In this document: positions 17,933 through 25,559 of the stretch, piece by piece
Layout: every line of letters starts with the position of its first letter
How positions within the stretch are numbered: the first letter of the stretch is position 1
Assembly: GCA_026419545.1 (NCBI GenBank)
Contig: JANZZE010000010.1
Coordinates: 1-34,898 of the forward strand
DNA from: Acidimicrobiales bacterium
GTDB taxonomy: Bacteria; Actinomycetota; Acidimicrobiia; Acidimicrobiales; Acidimicrobilacustridaceae
Length of the DNA stretch: 34,898 nt
Direction: 5' to 3'
Position numbers and translations under genes: made by a program
The notes under the pieces: model-generated
What the model saw: only the letters and a program-made list of their open reading frames with translations
Databases searched by the model: none
What the model was told of the DNA's origin: nothing

Positions 17933-19381
17933 TCACGTGCTTGCGGTCGCGATCGGGGCATGGCGTGGCCAGGGCCGGACCTGCTCGAGAATCCTTGCCA
18001 GCCGCAGCACGACCTCGTCGGCATGCCGGCGCCCCATGATCTGGAGCGAGACCGGCAAACCTTCTGAGTTGAGCCCAGCCGGAACTGCGCAGGCCGGGTT
18101 CCAACACAAGTTCGCGAGCATCGTGAAAGGCACGCTCATCGCCCCAGCAGCCAGGCCGAACCGCTCAGAGAGATCGACACCGCCGATGTGAGTAGGTGGT
18201 CCCTCTGCGGAGAATGCAGGGACCGCCGTCGTTGGGGTCAACAACACGTCGACGTCTCGGAAGATGGCAGCACAATCGGCTTCGAGTTGGAGCCGACGGC
18301 GCAGTCCACTCACTAGTGAGCGCAACGGTCGGTCATAGGTCGACTCCAGGCCGAACCGGACGTAAGGGGTGAGATCATCGAGCCGGTCGGGGTAGTGCTC
18401 CTTCTCGTCGATGTCGAGCCAAAGCGTTAGCGCGCCGACTGAAAGCCATGTCTTGACCGGATCGGTGAGCCGGACCTCGTAATCGATCAAACCCACACCC
18501 ACTGCGGCAGCGAGTTGTTCGGCTGCGGCGTGGGTGAGCTCAAGCACCCCCGGATCCACCACTGCAAACCCGAGATCGGCGGACCAGCCGATGCGGAGAC
18601 CAGAAACGTCAAGGTCTTCAATGGCTTGTTCATAACGGACCGATGGCGGAGGCAGACTGGTGCGGTCACGATCATCGGGCCCGGCCACGACGTCGAGATG
18701 CCGGGCGGCGTCGGCAACCGTCACCGCTTCGATCCCCAACACCGCGGTCTGCGACGGATCCGCCGTCGGATTCGGGATCCGGCCATAGGACGGCTTCATC
18801 CCCACGAGGCCAGTGAACGAGGCCGGGATGCGTGTCGAACCACCGCCATCGGAAGCAGTCGCGAAAGGGACCAGGCCGGCTGCCACCGCCGCCGCCGAAC
18901 CCCCAGAAGACCCACCCGGGGTGCGGTCCAGACTCCACGGATTACGGGTCACGCCCCACGCCTTGGTCCGGGTGTAATGGAGCGTCCCGAATTCGGGGGC
19001 CGCCGTCTTACCCAGCGGGATCGCGCCAGCAGCCCGCAGGCGAGCAACGTGGATCGAATCAACCTCGACCGGTCCCCGGTCCTTGTAGAGCAGCGAACCA
19101 TGTGAGGTCGGCAGACCAGCACAGTCCTCGAGGTCCTTCACCCCGAAGGGCACCCCAGCCAACGGGCCTGGGTCGTCACCGCTGGCGATGGCCGAATCGA
19201 TGGAGTCAGCGAGCTCACGAGCCGCGTCCAGGTCGAGCACCACGAACGCATTCAGTTTCTCGTTGTTCGCCTCGATCGCTGCGATGCAGTGTTCGAGAAG
19301 CTCCGAGGCGGTGTAGGCACCTGATCGGATCGCTTCGGCGGCCTCGACGACCGATGGCATCTCTTCCGGTACTCGACCCAT
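17933..19381 (-). CDS. Amidase (amidase-signature family)
   Basis: 482 residues from ATG 19381, with GGGGGGA a few bases upstream; the longer frame has no family match. The Ser-cisSer-Lys triad is visible: Lys82 in [10 protein letters not shown], cis-Ser159 in [16 protein letters not shown], and nucleophile Ser182 in [27 protein letters not shown] follows as expected. Family members hydrolyse amides (aryl or aliphatic amides, nylon oligomers, GatA-type glutaminase); the lack of a neighbouring gatB/gatC argues against GatA. No signal peptide, so probably cytoplasmic. Substrate cannot be predicted. Ends before the repeat-bearing gap upstream of the citrate synthase gene. Confidence 0.93.
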   Translation of the reverse strand: MGRVPEEMPSVVEAAEAIRSGAYTASELLEHCIAAIEANNEKLNAFVVLDLDAARELADSIDSAIASGDDPGPLAGVPFGVKDLEDCAGLPTSHGSLLYKDRGPVEVDSIHVARLRAAGAIPLGKTAAPEFGTLHYTRTKAWGVTRNPWSLDRTPGGSSGGSAAAVAAGLVPFATASDGGGSTRIPASFTGLVGMKPSYGRIPNPTADPSQTAVLGIEAVTVADAARHLDVVAGPDDRDRTSLPPPSVRYEQAIEDLDVSGLRIGWSADLGFAVVDPGVLELTHAAAEQLAAAVGVGLIDYEVRLTDPVKTWLSVGALTLWLDIDEKEHYPDRLDDLTPYVRFGLESTYDRPLRSLVSGLRRRLQLEADCAAIFRDVDVLLTPTTAVPAFSAEGPPTHIGGVDLSERFGLAAGAMSVPFTMLANLCWNPACAVPAGLNSEGLPVSLQIMGRRHADEVVLRLARILEQVRPWPRHAPIATAST

Positions 19382-19433
19382 GGCAATCCCCCCTTTGCTC
19401 GTCACGCGAACCCTACGCGGTGATCGCCGAACA

Positions 19434-19545
19434 CGCCCGTCCCCAAAAGGGGCGCTGGCCGGCACTGGGCTCATCGAAACGAGGGGATGCGGGGTGCAGC
19501 GATGCCGGGCGCCCGTCCCCCCAAAGGGCGCTGGCCGGCACTGGG
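19434..19545. repeat. Two 36-bp degenerate direct repeats upstream of the amidase
   Basis: 19434-19469 and 19510-19545 share the frame CGCCCGTCCCC...CGCTGGCCGGCACTGGG (period 76), differing only in the central C/A/G run. A fragment resembling it (CCCCCCA then GGCGCTGGCCG) recurs at 27906-27923 downstream of glnB. The second copy forms one arm of the strong hairpin at 19529-19562. Confidence 0.75.
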
Positions 19546-19562
19546 AGGGGTGCCGGCCAGCG
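19529..19562 (-). terminator. Strong stem-loop downstream of the His-rich membrane protein gene
   Basis: CGCTGGCCGGCA (19529-19540) and TGCCGGCCAGCG (19551-19562) form a perfect 12-bp GC-rich stem with a 10-base loop. It lies 26 bases past the stop at 19589 on the minus strand. There is no T-tract, which is common for actinobacterial terminators. Confidence 0.65.
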
Positions 19563-19588
19563 GATGTTGGGGTTGCTGGGAGAACGGG

Positions 19589-21238
19589 TCAGGGTGCAGC
19601 AGCGACCTCGTTGCCGCTATTCGAGGTTTGGGGTGCCGGGCTGGGGCCGCCCGGTGACAAATTGAAGCGGGCACGAGCGTTGCTTCCCTGACAACCACCA
19701 CCGTCGGTGCCGGAAGCCTGGCCCAGCTGCATGTCGAGCACCGGCGTGGCGCCACTGAACATGCCCCAGGGGCTCTCGCAGCCAGGGACAACCCAAACGT
19801 GGTTCATCCAACCCCAGCTGCCGTTCTGCTTCTTGCCACCAATGGCCTCGCACTGCTGCTCGGACAACGTGGTATCGCCCACCACCATCCCGCCACGGAC
19901 ACACAGCCCGACATGCCGGTGGAAGTGATCGTTCGGACCGGTGAAACCCTGATCCGGTTCGGTCTCGCTCCGGTGGATGACGTAGTAGCTGAGGCCCACC
20001 ACCGAAGCGTCGGGCCCAGTCCCGTCGTAGAGGATCATTTCGGGTTTGTCGATCTCAAACTTGCCGTCGACGTAGGCGAAGTTCATGAAATGGGCGGCGA
20101 TCCCTGGCACGTAGGGGGTCACCGGGACCCAGCCCGCAGCCATGGCGTCCTTGGCTGTCGGGTACCGCAACGCCACTTGGCGGGCCCGCTCGAGTTCGTT
20201 GGCCAACGCCTGACACTCGGCCGGATCAGTCATCGGCTCCCACGCCTGCGGTCCCAGGTGCCCACCGTGGCCACCGTGGTCGTCACCGGACTCCGAATGG
20301 TTGGCGTTGTGGGCGCTCTCGGCCAAGGACATGATGAACGCGTTGTACTCCTCGTCGGAGACGTTGCTCAGCTCGGCAACGAGACGAGCGGCGGCAACTT
20401 CGCCTTCCTGTTTGGCCAGCTCCTGCAGCTTCTGTTGCTTCTCGGTCCACTGCTGGTGTTCTTCGGCGTTGTGCTTCGAGTGGTCGAACCCGTCACCGTG
20501 GCTCGCGTCATGAGCACCACCGTGTACCATGTCATGCTCTCCCCAGAACGAAACCGGGTTGAACCCGAGGTCGCAGCGCTCGCTGGCAGACACCGTCTGG
20601 GCCGCCGCTCCATGGCCATGGTCGTGTCCATCTCCGTGATCGTGGTCAGCACCGGTGGCCAGCTCGCTGCCATGGTCACCATGACTGTCGTGCGCGTGGG
20701 TCTGAGCTGACGGCGAAGCCATGGCCACGGTGGCCGCCACCAGCACGCCGACCGGTAGGACCGAGCCCATCGCCAGCGCCGGACCAGCGATGTTCGCCGA
20801 CAGCGAGGGACGCGCCAGCAGGCCAGCCGCACCGAGCACGAGCACGCCCTCGAAGATCACACACATCAGGTCGATGGTCCCGACGGTTTCCGGGTGCCAG
20901 GCGTGGGCACCGTACGGAAGCCCGGTTGTCCGGCTCATGGCCCACGCCGCGATAAACCCGGCATTGGCAAGGAGACCGAGTTGGAGCCACCGCTTCGTGG
21001 CCCGTGCGCCGGTCGCCACGATGGCGATCGCGAACGCAACCTGGAACCATCCCGCGATCGCAAAGCTGATGCCTTCGGCGAGGCTGTTGCCCGCATGGCT
21101 CGGCACCATGGCGAGGTGGATGGCGCCGGCGCCGGCCGAGAACGCGGCGAGTAGGACTCGCATCGGCATGGCATAGCTGGAACCGGTATCCGCCTTCACC
21201 GGCTCCGCCGGGCTGAAGCTTCCGCTCACTAGGCCCAT
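19589..21238 (-). CDS. Histidine-rich multi-pass membrane protein with unknown exported C-terminal domain
   Basis: 549 residues from ATG 21238, preceded by GGGGGGAG at good spacing. Residues about 25-47, 57-77, 87-102, 120-142 and 152-174 look like five transmembrane helices. Then comes a His/Asp/Gly-rich region (180-210, THAHDSHGDHG and DHDHGDGHDHGHG), more His at 235-262 and 310-328, and a putative coiled segment (EEHQQWTEKQQKLQELAK). The C-terminal domain (about 330-505) has YVPGIAAHFMNFAYVDGKF, MILYDGTGPD, GPNDHFHRH (His437, 440, 442), WMNHVWVVPGCESPWGMFSG and six Cys overall. The His clusters suggest binding of Zn, Ni, Co or Cu; I do not recognise the C-terminal domain. It is divergent from a two-component system and shares a palindromic site with it. 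Could be a metal chaperone, sensor or storage protein. Confidence 0.8.
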   Translation of the reverse strand: MGLVSGSFSPAEPVKADTGSSYAMPMRVLLAAFSAGAGAIHLAMVPSHAGNSLAEGISFAIAGWFQVAFAIAIVATGARATKRWLQLGLLANAGFIAAWAMSRTTGLPYGAHAWHPETVGTIDLMCVIFEGVLVLGAAGLLARPSLSANIAGPALAMGSVLPVGVLVAATVAMASPSAQTHAHDSHGDHGSELATGADHDHGDGHDHGHGAAAQTVSASERCDLGFNPVSFWGEHDMVHGGAHDASHGDGFDHSKHNAEEHQQWTEKQQKLQELAKQEGEVAAARLVAELSNVSDEEYNAFIMSLAESAHNANHSESGDDHGGHGGHLGPQAWEPMTDPAECQALANELERARQVALRYPTAKDAMAAGWVPVTPYVPGIAAHFMNFAYVDGKFEIDKPEMILYDGTGPDASVVGLSYYVIHRSETEPDQGFTGPNDHFHRHVGLCVRGGMVVGDTTLSEQQCEAIGGKKQNGSWGWMNHVWVVPGCESPWGMFSGATPVLDMQLGQASGTDGGGCQGSNARARFNLSPGGPSPAPQTSNSGNEVAAAP

Positions 21239-21254
21239 CGAGACTCCCCCCCGA

Positions 21255-21272
21255 GTCAGACTGGTTTCTGAC
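21255..21272 (-). promoter_or_regulatory. Small leader hairpin of the His-rich gene
   Basis: GTCAGA (21255-21260) and TCTGAC (21267-21272) are perfectly complementary around a 6-base loop. They lie between the palindrome at 21289 and the Shine-Dalgarno region of the gene starting at 21238. It may be an additional half-site cluster or a leader structure. Confidence 0.4.
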
Positions 21273-21288
21273 CACATTCCGGCCAGGA

Positions 21289-21300
21289 TGACTGCAGTCA
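21289..21300. promoter_or_regulatory. Palindromic site TGACTGCAGTCA, His-rich gene side
   Basis: A perfect 12-bp palindrome 51 bases upstream of the start at 21238. A copy with one changed base lies at 21491-21502 before the response-regulator gene. The shared site suggests one regulator, plausibly the adjacent OmpR-type protein, controls both transcripts (inference). The rest of the 320-base gap 21239-21558 shows no gene. Confidence 0.65.
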
Positions 21301-21490
21301 CCAAAAGACTACGAATCGGTCCGTATGATCACCGTAAGGCGCTTCGGAACCGGCCTGACCTGCGCAAACATGACCGAAAACCCGTAAGCTTGGGGTAAGA
21401 CCTGCTCGGCAGCTCAAGGTGCCGACCACGCTATCGGCACGTCAGACCACTAACGCAGGCAATATGGGAGATGCGCCACGCTACGGGGCG

Positions 21491-21502
21491 TGACTTCAGT
21501 CA
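21491..21502. promoter_or_regulatory. Palindromic site TGACTTCAGTCA, response-regulator side
   Basis: Near copy of the 21289 site, with arms GTGACT and AGTCAC around a 2-base centre (21490-21503). It lies 57 bases upstream of the response-regulator start at 21559. It fits autoregulation of the two-component operon. Confidence 0.65.
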
Positions 21503-21558
21503 CAGTGCGCCCAGGCGCCGGCGTCCAAATCCACGACCAACCGAAAGAGGGGGCTTCT

Positions 21559-22215
21559 GTGCGGGTGCTCGTGGTCGAAGATGACCAGGCGCTAGCAGAC
21601 GTGATCGCACGCGGCTTGCGCCAAGAGGCACTAGCGGTGGATGTCGCCTACGACGGCGAAGAAGCCATCGACAAGGCCAGCTTCACGAGCTACGACGTCG
21701 TCGTCTTGGACCGGGACCTACCTAAGGTGCACGGGGACGACGTGTGCCGGCACCTCACGTCCGGAGGGAACGGCGAACGCATCCTCATGCTGACGGCTTC
21801 GGGCACGCTTGATGATCGGGTATCGGGACTGGCCCTCGGCGCGGACGACTCCCTCCCCAAGCCGTTCGCCATGAAGGAACTGGTGGCCCGGGTCCGGGCC
21901 CTTGGCCGACGGGTGCCGGCTGTCGTCCCACCGCTTCTGACCCACGGCAACCTCACCGTCGATGTCCCACAGCGACGAGTCGTCCGAGCCGGGCGCGAGA
22001 TCCGCCTGACCCGCAAAGAGTTCGGCGTCTTGGAAGTCCTGACCTCAGCGGGTGGGCGGGTCGTCAGCTCCGAAGAACTCCTCGAGAAGGTCTGGGACGA
22101 AAACACCGACCCGTTCACCAACGCTATCCGAATCACCGTCATGACCTTGCGCCGCAAACTCGGTGACCCCCCGATCATCGAGACGGTGGTCGGGGTTGGT
22201 TACCGGCTCGTCTGA
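21559..22215 (+). CDS. OmpR/PhoB-family response regulator
   Basis: 218 residues from GTG 21559 (VRVLVVEDDQALADVIARGL), preceded by AGAGGGGG at suitable distance; the frame upstream overlaps the putative operator and is rejected. Receiver domain: acidic pocket EDD, phospho-acceptor Asp51 in VVLDRDLP, Thr79 in LMLTA, Lys101 in SLPKPF (Tyr, usual in this motif, replaced by Ser). The C-terminal winged helix (about 125-218) has LTRKEFGVLEVLTSAGGRVVSSEELLEKVW and TVMTLRRKLGDPPIIETVVGVGYRL, the PhoB-type recognition helix and beta hairpin. The histidine kinase gene follows after 31 bases, so they are one operon. Probably binds the palindromes at 21289 and 21491 (inference). Confidence 0.95.
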   Translation: MRVLVVEDDQALADVIARGLRQEALAVDVAYDGEEAIDKASFTSYDVVVLDRDLPKVHGDDVCRHLTSGGNGERILMLTASGTLDDRVSGLALGADDSLPKPFAMKELVARVRALGRRVPAVVPPLLTHGNLTVDVPQRRVVRAGREIRLTRKEFGVLEVLTSAGGRVVSSEELLEKVWDENTDPFTNAIRITVMTLRRKLGDPPIIETVVGVGYRLV

Positions 22216-22246
22216 GCTAGCCGGCGCAGCTCGGGAAGGAGCCGCC

Positions 22247-23527
22247 ATGGCCACCCGGAAGAGATCGACGATCCGCCTCCGGCTCACGTTGTTCTACGGC
22301 TTCATGTTCTTGTTGTGTGGCGTCGGGTTGCTGTACGTCAGCTATGAGTTCGTCGACGAGGCACTCCGCAAGGACGAAGGGAAATCCGATCAGCGCGTGA
22401 TCGAGACCTACGGCTACGACCGGAGCGCCGTCGACTTCTTCTTCAACCTGCCGACGCCACCGTCGCCGACCCGGCCGAACACTCGGACCGTTGGCCAGGT
22501 CATCAAGGAAGTCCAAGCCGACATCCGTCAGGACACACTGAGTTCACTGGTTCGCGGATCGGGCGTAGCGCTCGCCGGCATGATCGTGGTGTCGATCGGG
22601 CTCGGATGGCTCGTCGCCGGTCGGGCGCTGCGCCCAGTCGCCGAGCTGACCGAGCGGGCACAACGGCTATCGGAGAACAACCTCCATCAGCGGTTGGCCA
22701 TCGAAGGACCCAACGACGAACTAAAAGAACTGGCCGACACGCTCGACGGGATGCTGGCCCGGCTCGAACGAGCGTTTGAGTCCCAGCGCCGTTTCGCCGC
22801 CACCGTCTCGCATGAGCTCCGCACGCCGTTGGCGGTCCTGCGGGCCGAGTCCGACCTGCTTCTCGACGATCCCACGGCGAGCGAGCGGGAGCGCCAGCTC
22901 GCGGGGACGGTCCGGGATCAAGCGACTCGGTCCGAGGCGTTGCTCGAGAGCCTTCTTGCGCTGGCCCGCAGCGAGAGCACGATGAGCGACCGTGAACAGA
23001 TCGATCTCGCCGATCTCGCCGGTGACGTCGTCGCCGAACGGATCGAAGCAGCGGACGAGGCGGGACTCCATGTAGACCTCGAACTCGCGAGCGCGCCAAC
23101 GGTCGTCGAGGGTGACCGGTGGCTGCTCGAGCGGCTTATGGTCAATCTCGTCGACAACGCCATCAACCACAACGTTGCCGGCGGCTGGGTGAAGCTCGCT
23201 ATCCGGTCAGCACCAGGAGCCGCGACCATCGCCGTCGAGAACACCGGGGAGCACCTGAGCGTCGAGCAGGTCGACGAGATCCTGAAACCATTCCACCGGG
23301 CCACCGCTGATCGTCCCGGCTACGGGCTCGGCATGACCATCATCCAATCTGTTGCCAAGCTCCACAATGGGACCGTCTCGGTCCGCCCCCGGGCCGAAGG
23401 CGGGCTCAGTGTCGAGGTCCGCCTACCAGCCCCTGGCGTGGCTGGCCGTCCGCAAGACCTCGACCCTGAACCGACCGCCCTCCCCTCCGTCGAAGTCACC
23501 ACGACCAAATCCAGCACCACCGTCTAA
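22247..23527 (+). CDS. Sensor histidine kinase
   Basis: 426 residues from ATG 22247, with GGAAGGAG five bases upstream. TM1 is about 12-32, an extracytoplasmic segment of roughly 75 residues follows (33-107), and TM2 is 105-125. A HAMP domain comes next (RALRPVAELTERAQRLSENNLHQRL), then HisKA with His189 in FAATVSHELRTPL and HATPase_c with N-box NLVDNAINHN, G1 VEQVDEILKPFHR and G2 GYGLGMTIIQSVAKLHNG. The sensor segment has no His or Cys and a Pro-rich stretch (LPTPPSPTRPNTRT), so direct soft-metal binding there looks unlikely; it may sense another signal or a partner, for example the His-rich membrane protein. The C-terminus is a short Thr/Ser-rich tail. Confidence 0.95.
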   Translation: MATRKRSTIRLRLTLFYGFMFLLCGVGLLYVSYEFVDEALRKDEGKSDQRVIETYGYDRSAVDFFFNLPTPPSPTRPNTRTVGQVIKEVQADIRQDTLSSLVRGSGVALAGMIVVSIGLGWLVAGRALRPVAELTERAQRLSENNLHQRLAIEGPNDELKELADTLDGMLARLERAFESQRRFAATVSHELRTPLAVLRAESDLLLDDPTASERERQLAGTVRDQATRSEALLESLLALARSESTMSDREQIDLADLAGDVVAERIEAADEAGLHVDLELASAPTVVEGDRWLLERLMVNLVDNAINHNVAGGWVKLAIRSAPGAATIAVENTGEHLSVEQVDEILKPFHRATADRPGYGLGMTIIQSVAKLHNGTVSVRPRAEGGLSVEVRLPAPGVAGRPQDLDPEPTALPSVEVTTTKSSTTV

Positions 23528-23529
23528 CC

Positions 23530-23547
23530 CCCCTCAGGGGCTTTTCT
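23530..23547 (+). terminator. Weak stem-loop after the kinase gene
   Basis: CCCC (23530-23533), TCA, GGGG (23537-23540), followed by CTTTTCT. This is a short hairpin plus T-rich run just past the stop at 23527, consistent with a modest intrinsic terminator. Confidence 0.45.
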
Positions 23548-23579
23548 CCCCGCATTGAATGGTGTTGCGCACCCGACAC
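23538..23579. repeat. Third copy of the 1157-1246 palindromic element
   Basis: Shares CTCCCCGCATTG and GGTGTTGCGCACCCGACAC with the units at 1157-1246. The inner hairpin is different but still palindromic (CATT-G-AATG, 23553-23561). This copy lies between convergent genes, in contrast to the first two between divergent ones. Confidence 0.75.
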
Positions 23580-23620
23580 AGAAAGTGGTTTGGGAGAAGC
23601 GGAAAGCGAGATGGGAATGG

Positions 23621-24307
23621 TCACGCGGTGGCGGACCGCCAGGGCGAGTTGCGAGGCCGGTCATAGATCACTTCGACCGGCTCGCCCCGGATCGCTCGGA
23701 AGGCGTGCTCGCCCCAGTGGTCGAACCCAGCCACGCCCTCAGGAAGAGCGCTAGGTCCAAACCAGCCGACGTCGCGGCATTCAAGCGGATGAGGACGCAG
23801 TTGCCCGCCGGCACTGCGGCAGTGGAACACCAACGAATACAAGGGGATCTGCGTGAATCCGAGGCGCAAGCCGTCGAGTACGGCGATCAACTGGACGACT
23901 TCGCAATCGATTCCCGTCTCCTCCTTGACCTCCTTGACTGCGATCTCTGACGCTGAATAGCCGATGTCGGCCCATCCGGTCGGGTAGAGCCAGACACCAG
24001 AGTCAGCCCGTTGAACCAACAGGATCTCCCCGCGGTCGTTCCCGACCACGGCACCGACCGCCACCTTCGGCGTCTGGTACCCCGCGACTCCCTGGCCTAC
24101 CGATTTCATCCACTCGGTCACGAGGTGTTCAGGGGTGTAGGGCGCGCCAGCTGCAACCCTGATGTCGGCAGCGACTGCTAGCACCTCTTCGAACCGTTCC
24201 CGCTCGTACGGGTTCTGAGTGAAACCAAGCCCCGTTCGAGCGATCCCGGCGAGTGCTTCGCCCCAACGAATCAGATCCTGCGGGGTCACATGCGGCCGCT
24301 CGGTCAC
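23621..24307 (-). CDS. NUDIX hydrolase with N-terminal helical domain
   Basis: 228 residues. An N-terminal helical region (1-70, LIRWGEALAGIARTGLGF then YERERFEEVLAVAADI) is typical of the NUDIX_N_2 group that includes ADP-ribose and ADP-sugar pyrophosphatases. The NUDIX domain follows: VAVGAVVGNDRGEILLVQRAD, GVWLYPTGWADIGYSASEIA and the box KEVKEETGI. In the strict signature the box Arg is Lys here and the first Glu is Tyr; the metal-binding EExG core is intact, and this pattern occurs in the subfamily. It hydrolyses X-linked nucleoside diphosphates; substrate not inferred. Convergent with the kinase gene. Confidence 0.92.
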   Translation of the reverse strand: MTERPHVTPQDLIRWGEALAGIARTGLGFTQNPYERERFEEVLAVAADIRVAAGAPYTPEHLVTEWMKSVGQGVAGYQTPKVAVGAVVGNDRGEILLVQRADSGVWLYPTGWADIGYSASEIAVKEVKEETGIDCEVVQLIAVLDGLRLGFTQIPLYSLVFHCRSAGGQLRPHPLECRDVGWFGPSALPEGVAGFDHWGEHAFRAIRGEPVEVIYDRPRNSPWRSATA

Positions 24308-24446
24308 GACCTCGACGCTAGCTCAGCGTGAATCGCACCCAGCTTGCACAATCCTCCGCGGAACAGCTCAGCTTCCCACGACCTTGGTGGCATGGGCCGC
24401 ACCCCTACCCGAACCGGCACCCGCACCCGACCTGCGCAACCGTCAG

Positions 24447-24498
24447 CAGCGGTGGTCATCGAGAACCGTACGAGTCATCAGCGGTAGTCATAGAAACC
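24447..24498. repeat. Degenerate duplication of the dehydrogenase 3' end
   Basis: 24479-24498, which contains the stop codon and last codons (FYDYR) of the dehydrogenase gene, resembles 24447-24467 just downstream on the minus strand, with one substitution and one base of length difference plus a second change. Period about 32. Similar in type to the 3'-end repeats at lnt and glnD. Short, so chance is possible. Confidence 0.45.
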
Positions 24499-25329
24499 CT
24501 TGCCGGCCTTCCGGCCAATGTGCCCGGCCGCAACCATCCGCCGCAGCAACGGTGGACAGGCGTACTGCTGTTGCCGGTACTCGTCGAAGAGCGCATCGAA
24601 CACCGCGACGCAGACATCGATACCAATGAGGTCGTACAGCTCGAACGGGCCCATCGGGAAGTTGCACCCACCCTTCATGGCTCGGTCGATGTCTTCCATC
24701 GATGCCACCTGCTGTTCGAGCATCCGCACCGCGTTGCCGAGATACCCGAAGAGCAACGCGTTCACGATGAAACCGGTCGAGTCCTTCACCACGACCGGGT
24801 GCTTCCCGCACCGTTCGACGAAAGCACGCGCCTCGTCAATGGTTTCGTCACTGGTGGTCAATGGCCGGGCGATCTCGACCAGGGGCATCACGCTTGCCGG
24901 GTTGAAGAAGTGGAGCCCACACACCCGGTCAGGGCGATGCGTCTCCGAGGCGAGATCGATCAAAGACAGTGTCGATGTGTTCGAAGCGAGGATCGTGTCC
25001 GAACCGCAGATGTGATTCAGCTCACGGAACAACGCACGCTTCACGCCGAGATCCTCGATCACCGCCTCTATCACCAGGTCGCAGTTAGCGAGCTCACTGA
25101 GCGACGAAGTGGCCGTCACCCGGCCAAGGGTCTCGTCCCTCGCTTGTTCACTGAGCTTGCCCTTCTCGACCTGCCGGTCGAGCTGTTTGGCCAACGAAGC
25201 GAGGAACGCGCCGGCCGACCCTTCGCTGCGTGACCGGACGACGACCTCGAAGCCTGCGCTAGCCGCGACCCCTGCGATCCCGGCACCCATGATGCCGGTG
25301 CCAACTACCCCTACCCGATTGATGGTCAT
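24478..25329 (-). CDS. 3-hydroxyacyl-CoA (3-hydroxybutyryl-CoA) dehydrogenase
   Basis: 283 residues from ATG 25329, the common length of stand-alone enzymes. NAD-binding Rossmann motif GVVGTGIMGAGIAG (residues 7-20), then SNTSTLSLIDLA, the active-site segment GLHFFNPASVMPLVEI (catalytic His), KDSTGFIVNALLFGYLGNAVRML and the C-terminal FPMGPFELYDLIGIDV. It oxidises (S)-3-hydroxyacyl-CoA or reduces acetoacetyl-CoA, in beta-oxidation or butyrate/PHB-type metabolism; no partner thiolase or crotonase lies in the window. An ORF extending upstream to 25434 reads into intergenic repeats and is not part of the gene. Confidence 0.94.
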   Translation of the reverse strand: MTINRVGVVGTGIMGAGIAGVAASAGFEVVVRSRSEGSAGAFLASLAKQLDRQVEKGKLSEQARDETLGRVTATSSLSELANCDLVIEAVIEDLGVKRALFRELNHICGSDTILASNTSTLSLIDLASETHRPDRVCGLHFFNPASVMPLVEIARPLTTSDETIDEARAFVERCGKHPVVVKDSTGFIVNALLFGYLGNAVRMLEQQVASMEDIDRAMKGGCNFPMGPFELYDLIGIDVCVAVFDALFDEYRQQQYACPPLLRRMVAAGHIGRKAGKGFYDYR

Positions 25330-25394
25330 CTGACAACGGTAGGACAGCGCGGCCTGGGCATGCGCGAGAACGTGTTCCCAACGAGAACCCGTTG

Positions 25395-25559
25395 CTGTTT
25401 GCCTCAGTGTGCAACCACCGCGCTCAGCCAGCACCCATAGCGCACAGCATCGTCTGTTTGCCTCAGTATGCGACTACCGCGCTCGGCCAGCATCCGAAGC
25501 GTGCGGAAGTGCAAACGATCCTGCTTGCGCCCAGCGTGCGCCACCGCGCTCAGGCGGCT
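25395..25559. repeat. Three-copy intergenic repeat overlapping the glnD stop
   Basis: Copies at 25395-25433, 25454-25492 (35 of 39 bases identical) and a more diverged one at 25521-25559. The third contains the glnD stop codon (25550-25552). All share ACCGCGCTC, whose complement GAGCGCGGT followed by a GCAC-like block resembles the GCGCGGTG...CGCAC core of the repeats at 1157 and 23538. Periods are 59 and 67. Confidence 0.8.

Noticed and set aside
19799-20710. 303-codon plus-strand open frame opposite the His-rich gene
   Set aside because: Its Val/Gly/Leu-rich translation is the antisense of His/Asp codons; no motifs or ribosome binding site.
23621-24307. NUDIX box changes as evidence of inactivation
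   Set aside because: The metal-binding EExG core is intact and the Tyr/Lys changes appear to be usual for this NUDIX subgroup.
24328-25233. 301-codon plus-strand open frame over the dehydrogenase gene
   Set aside because: Antisense shadow; the minus strand carries all dehydrogenase motifs.
25395-25559. Possible CRISPR array
   Set aside because: Only three copies, the third highly diverged and overlapping a coding end, spacing irregular (59 and 67), no cas genes.
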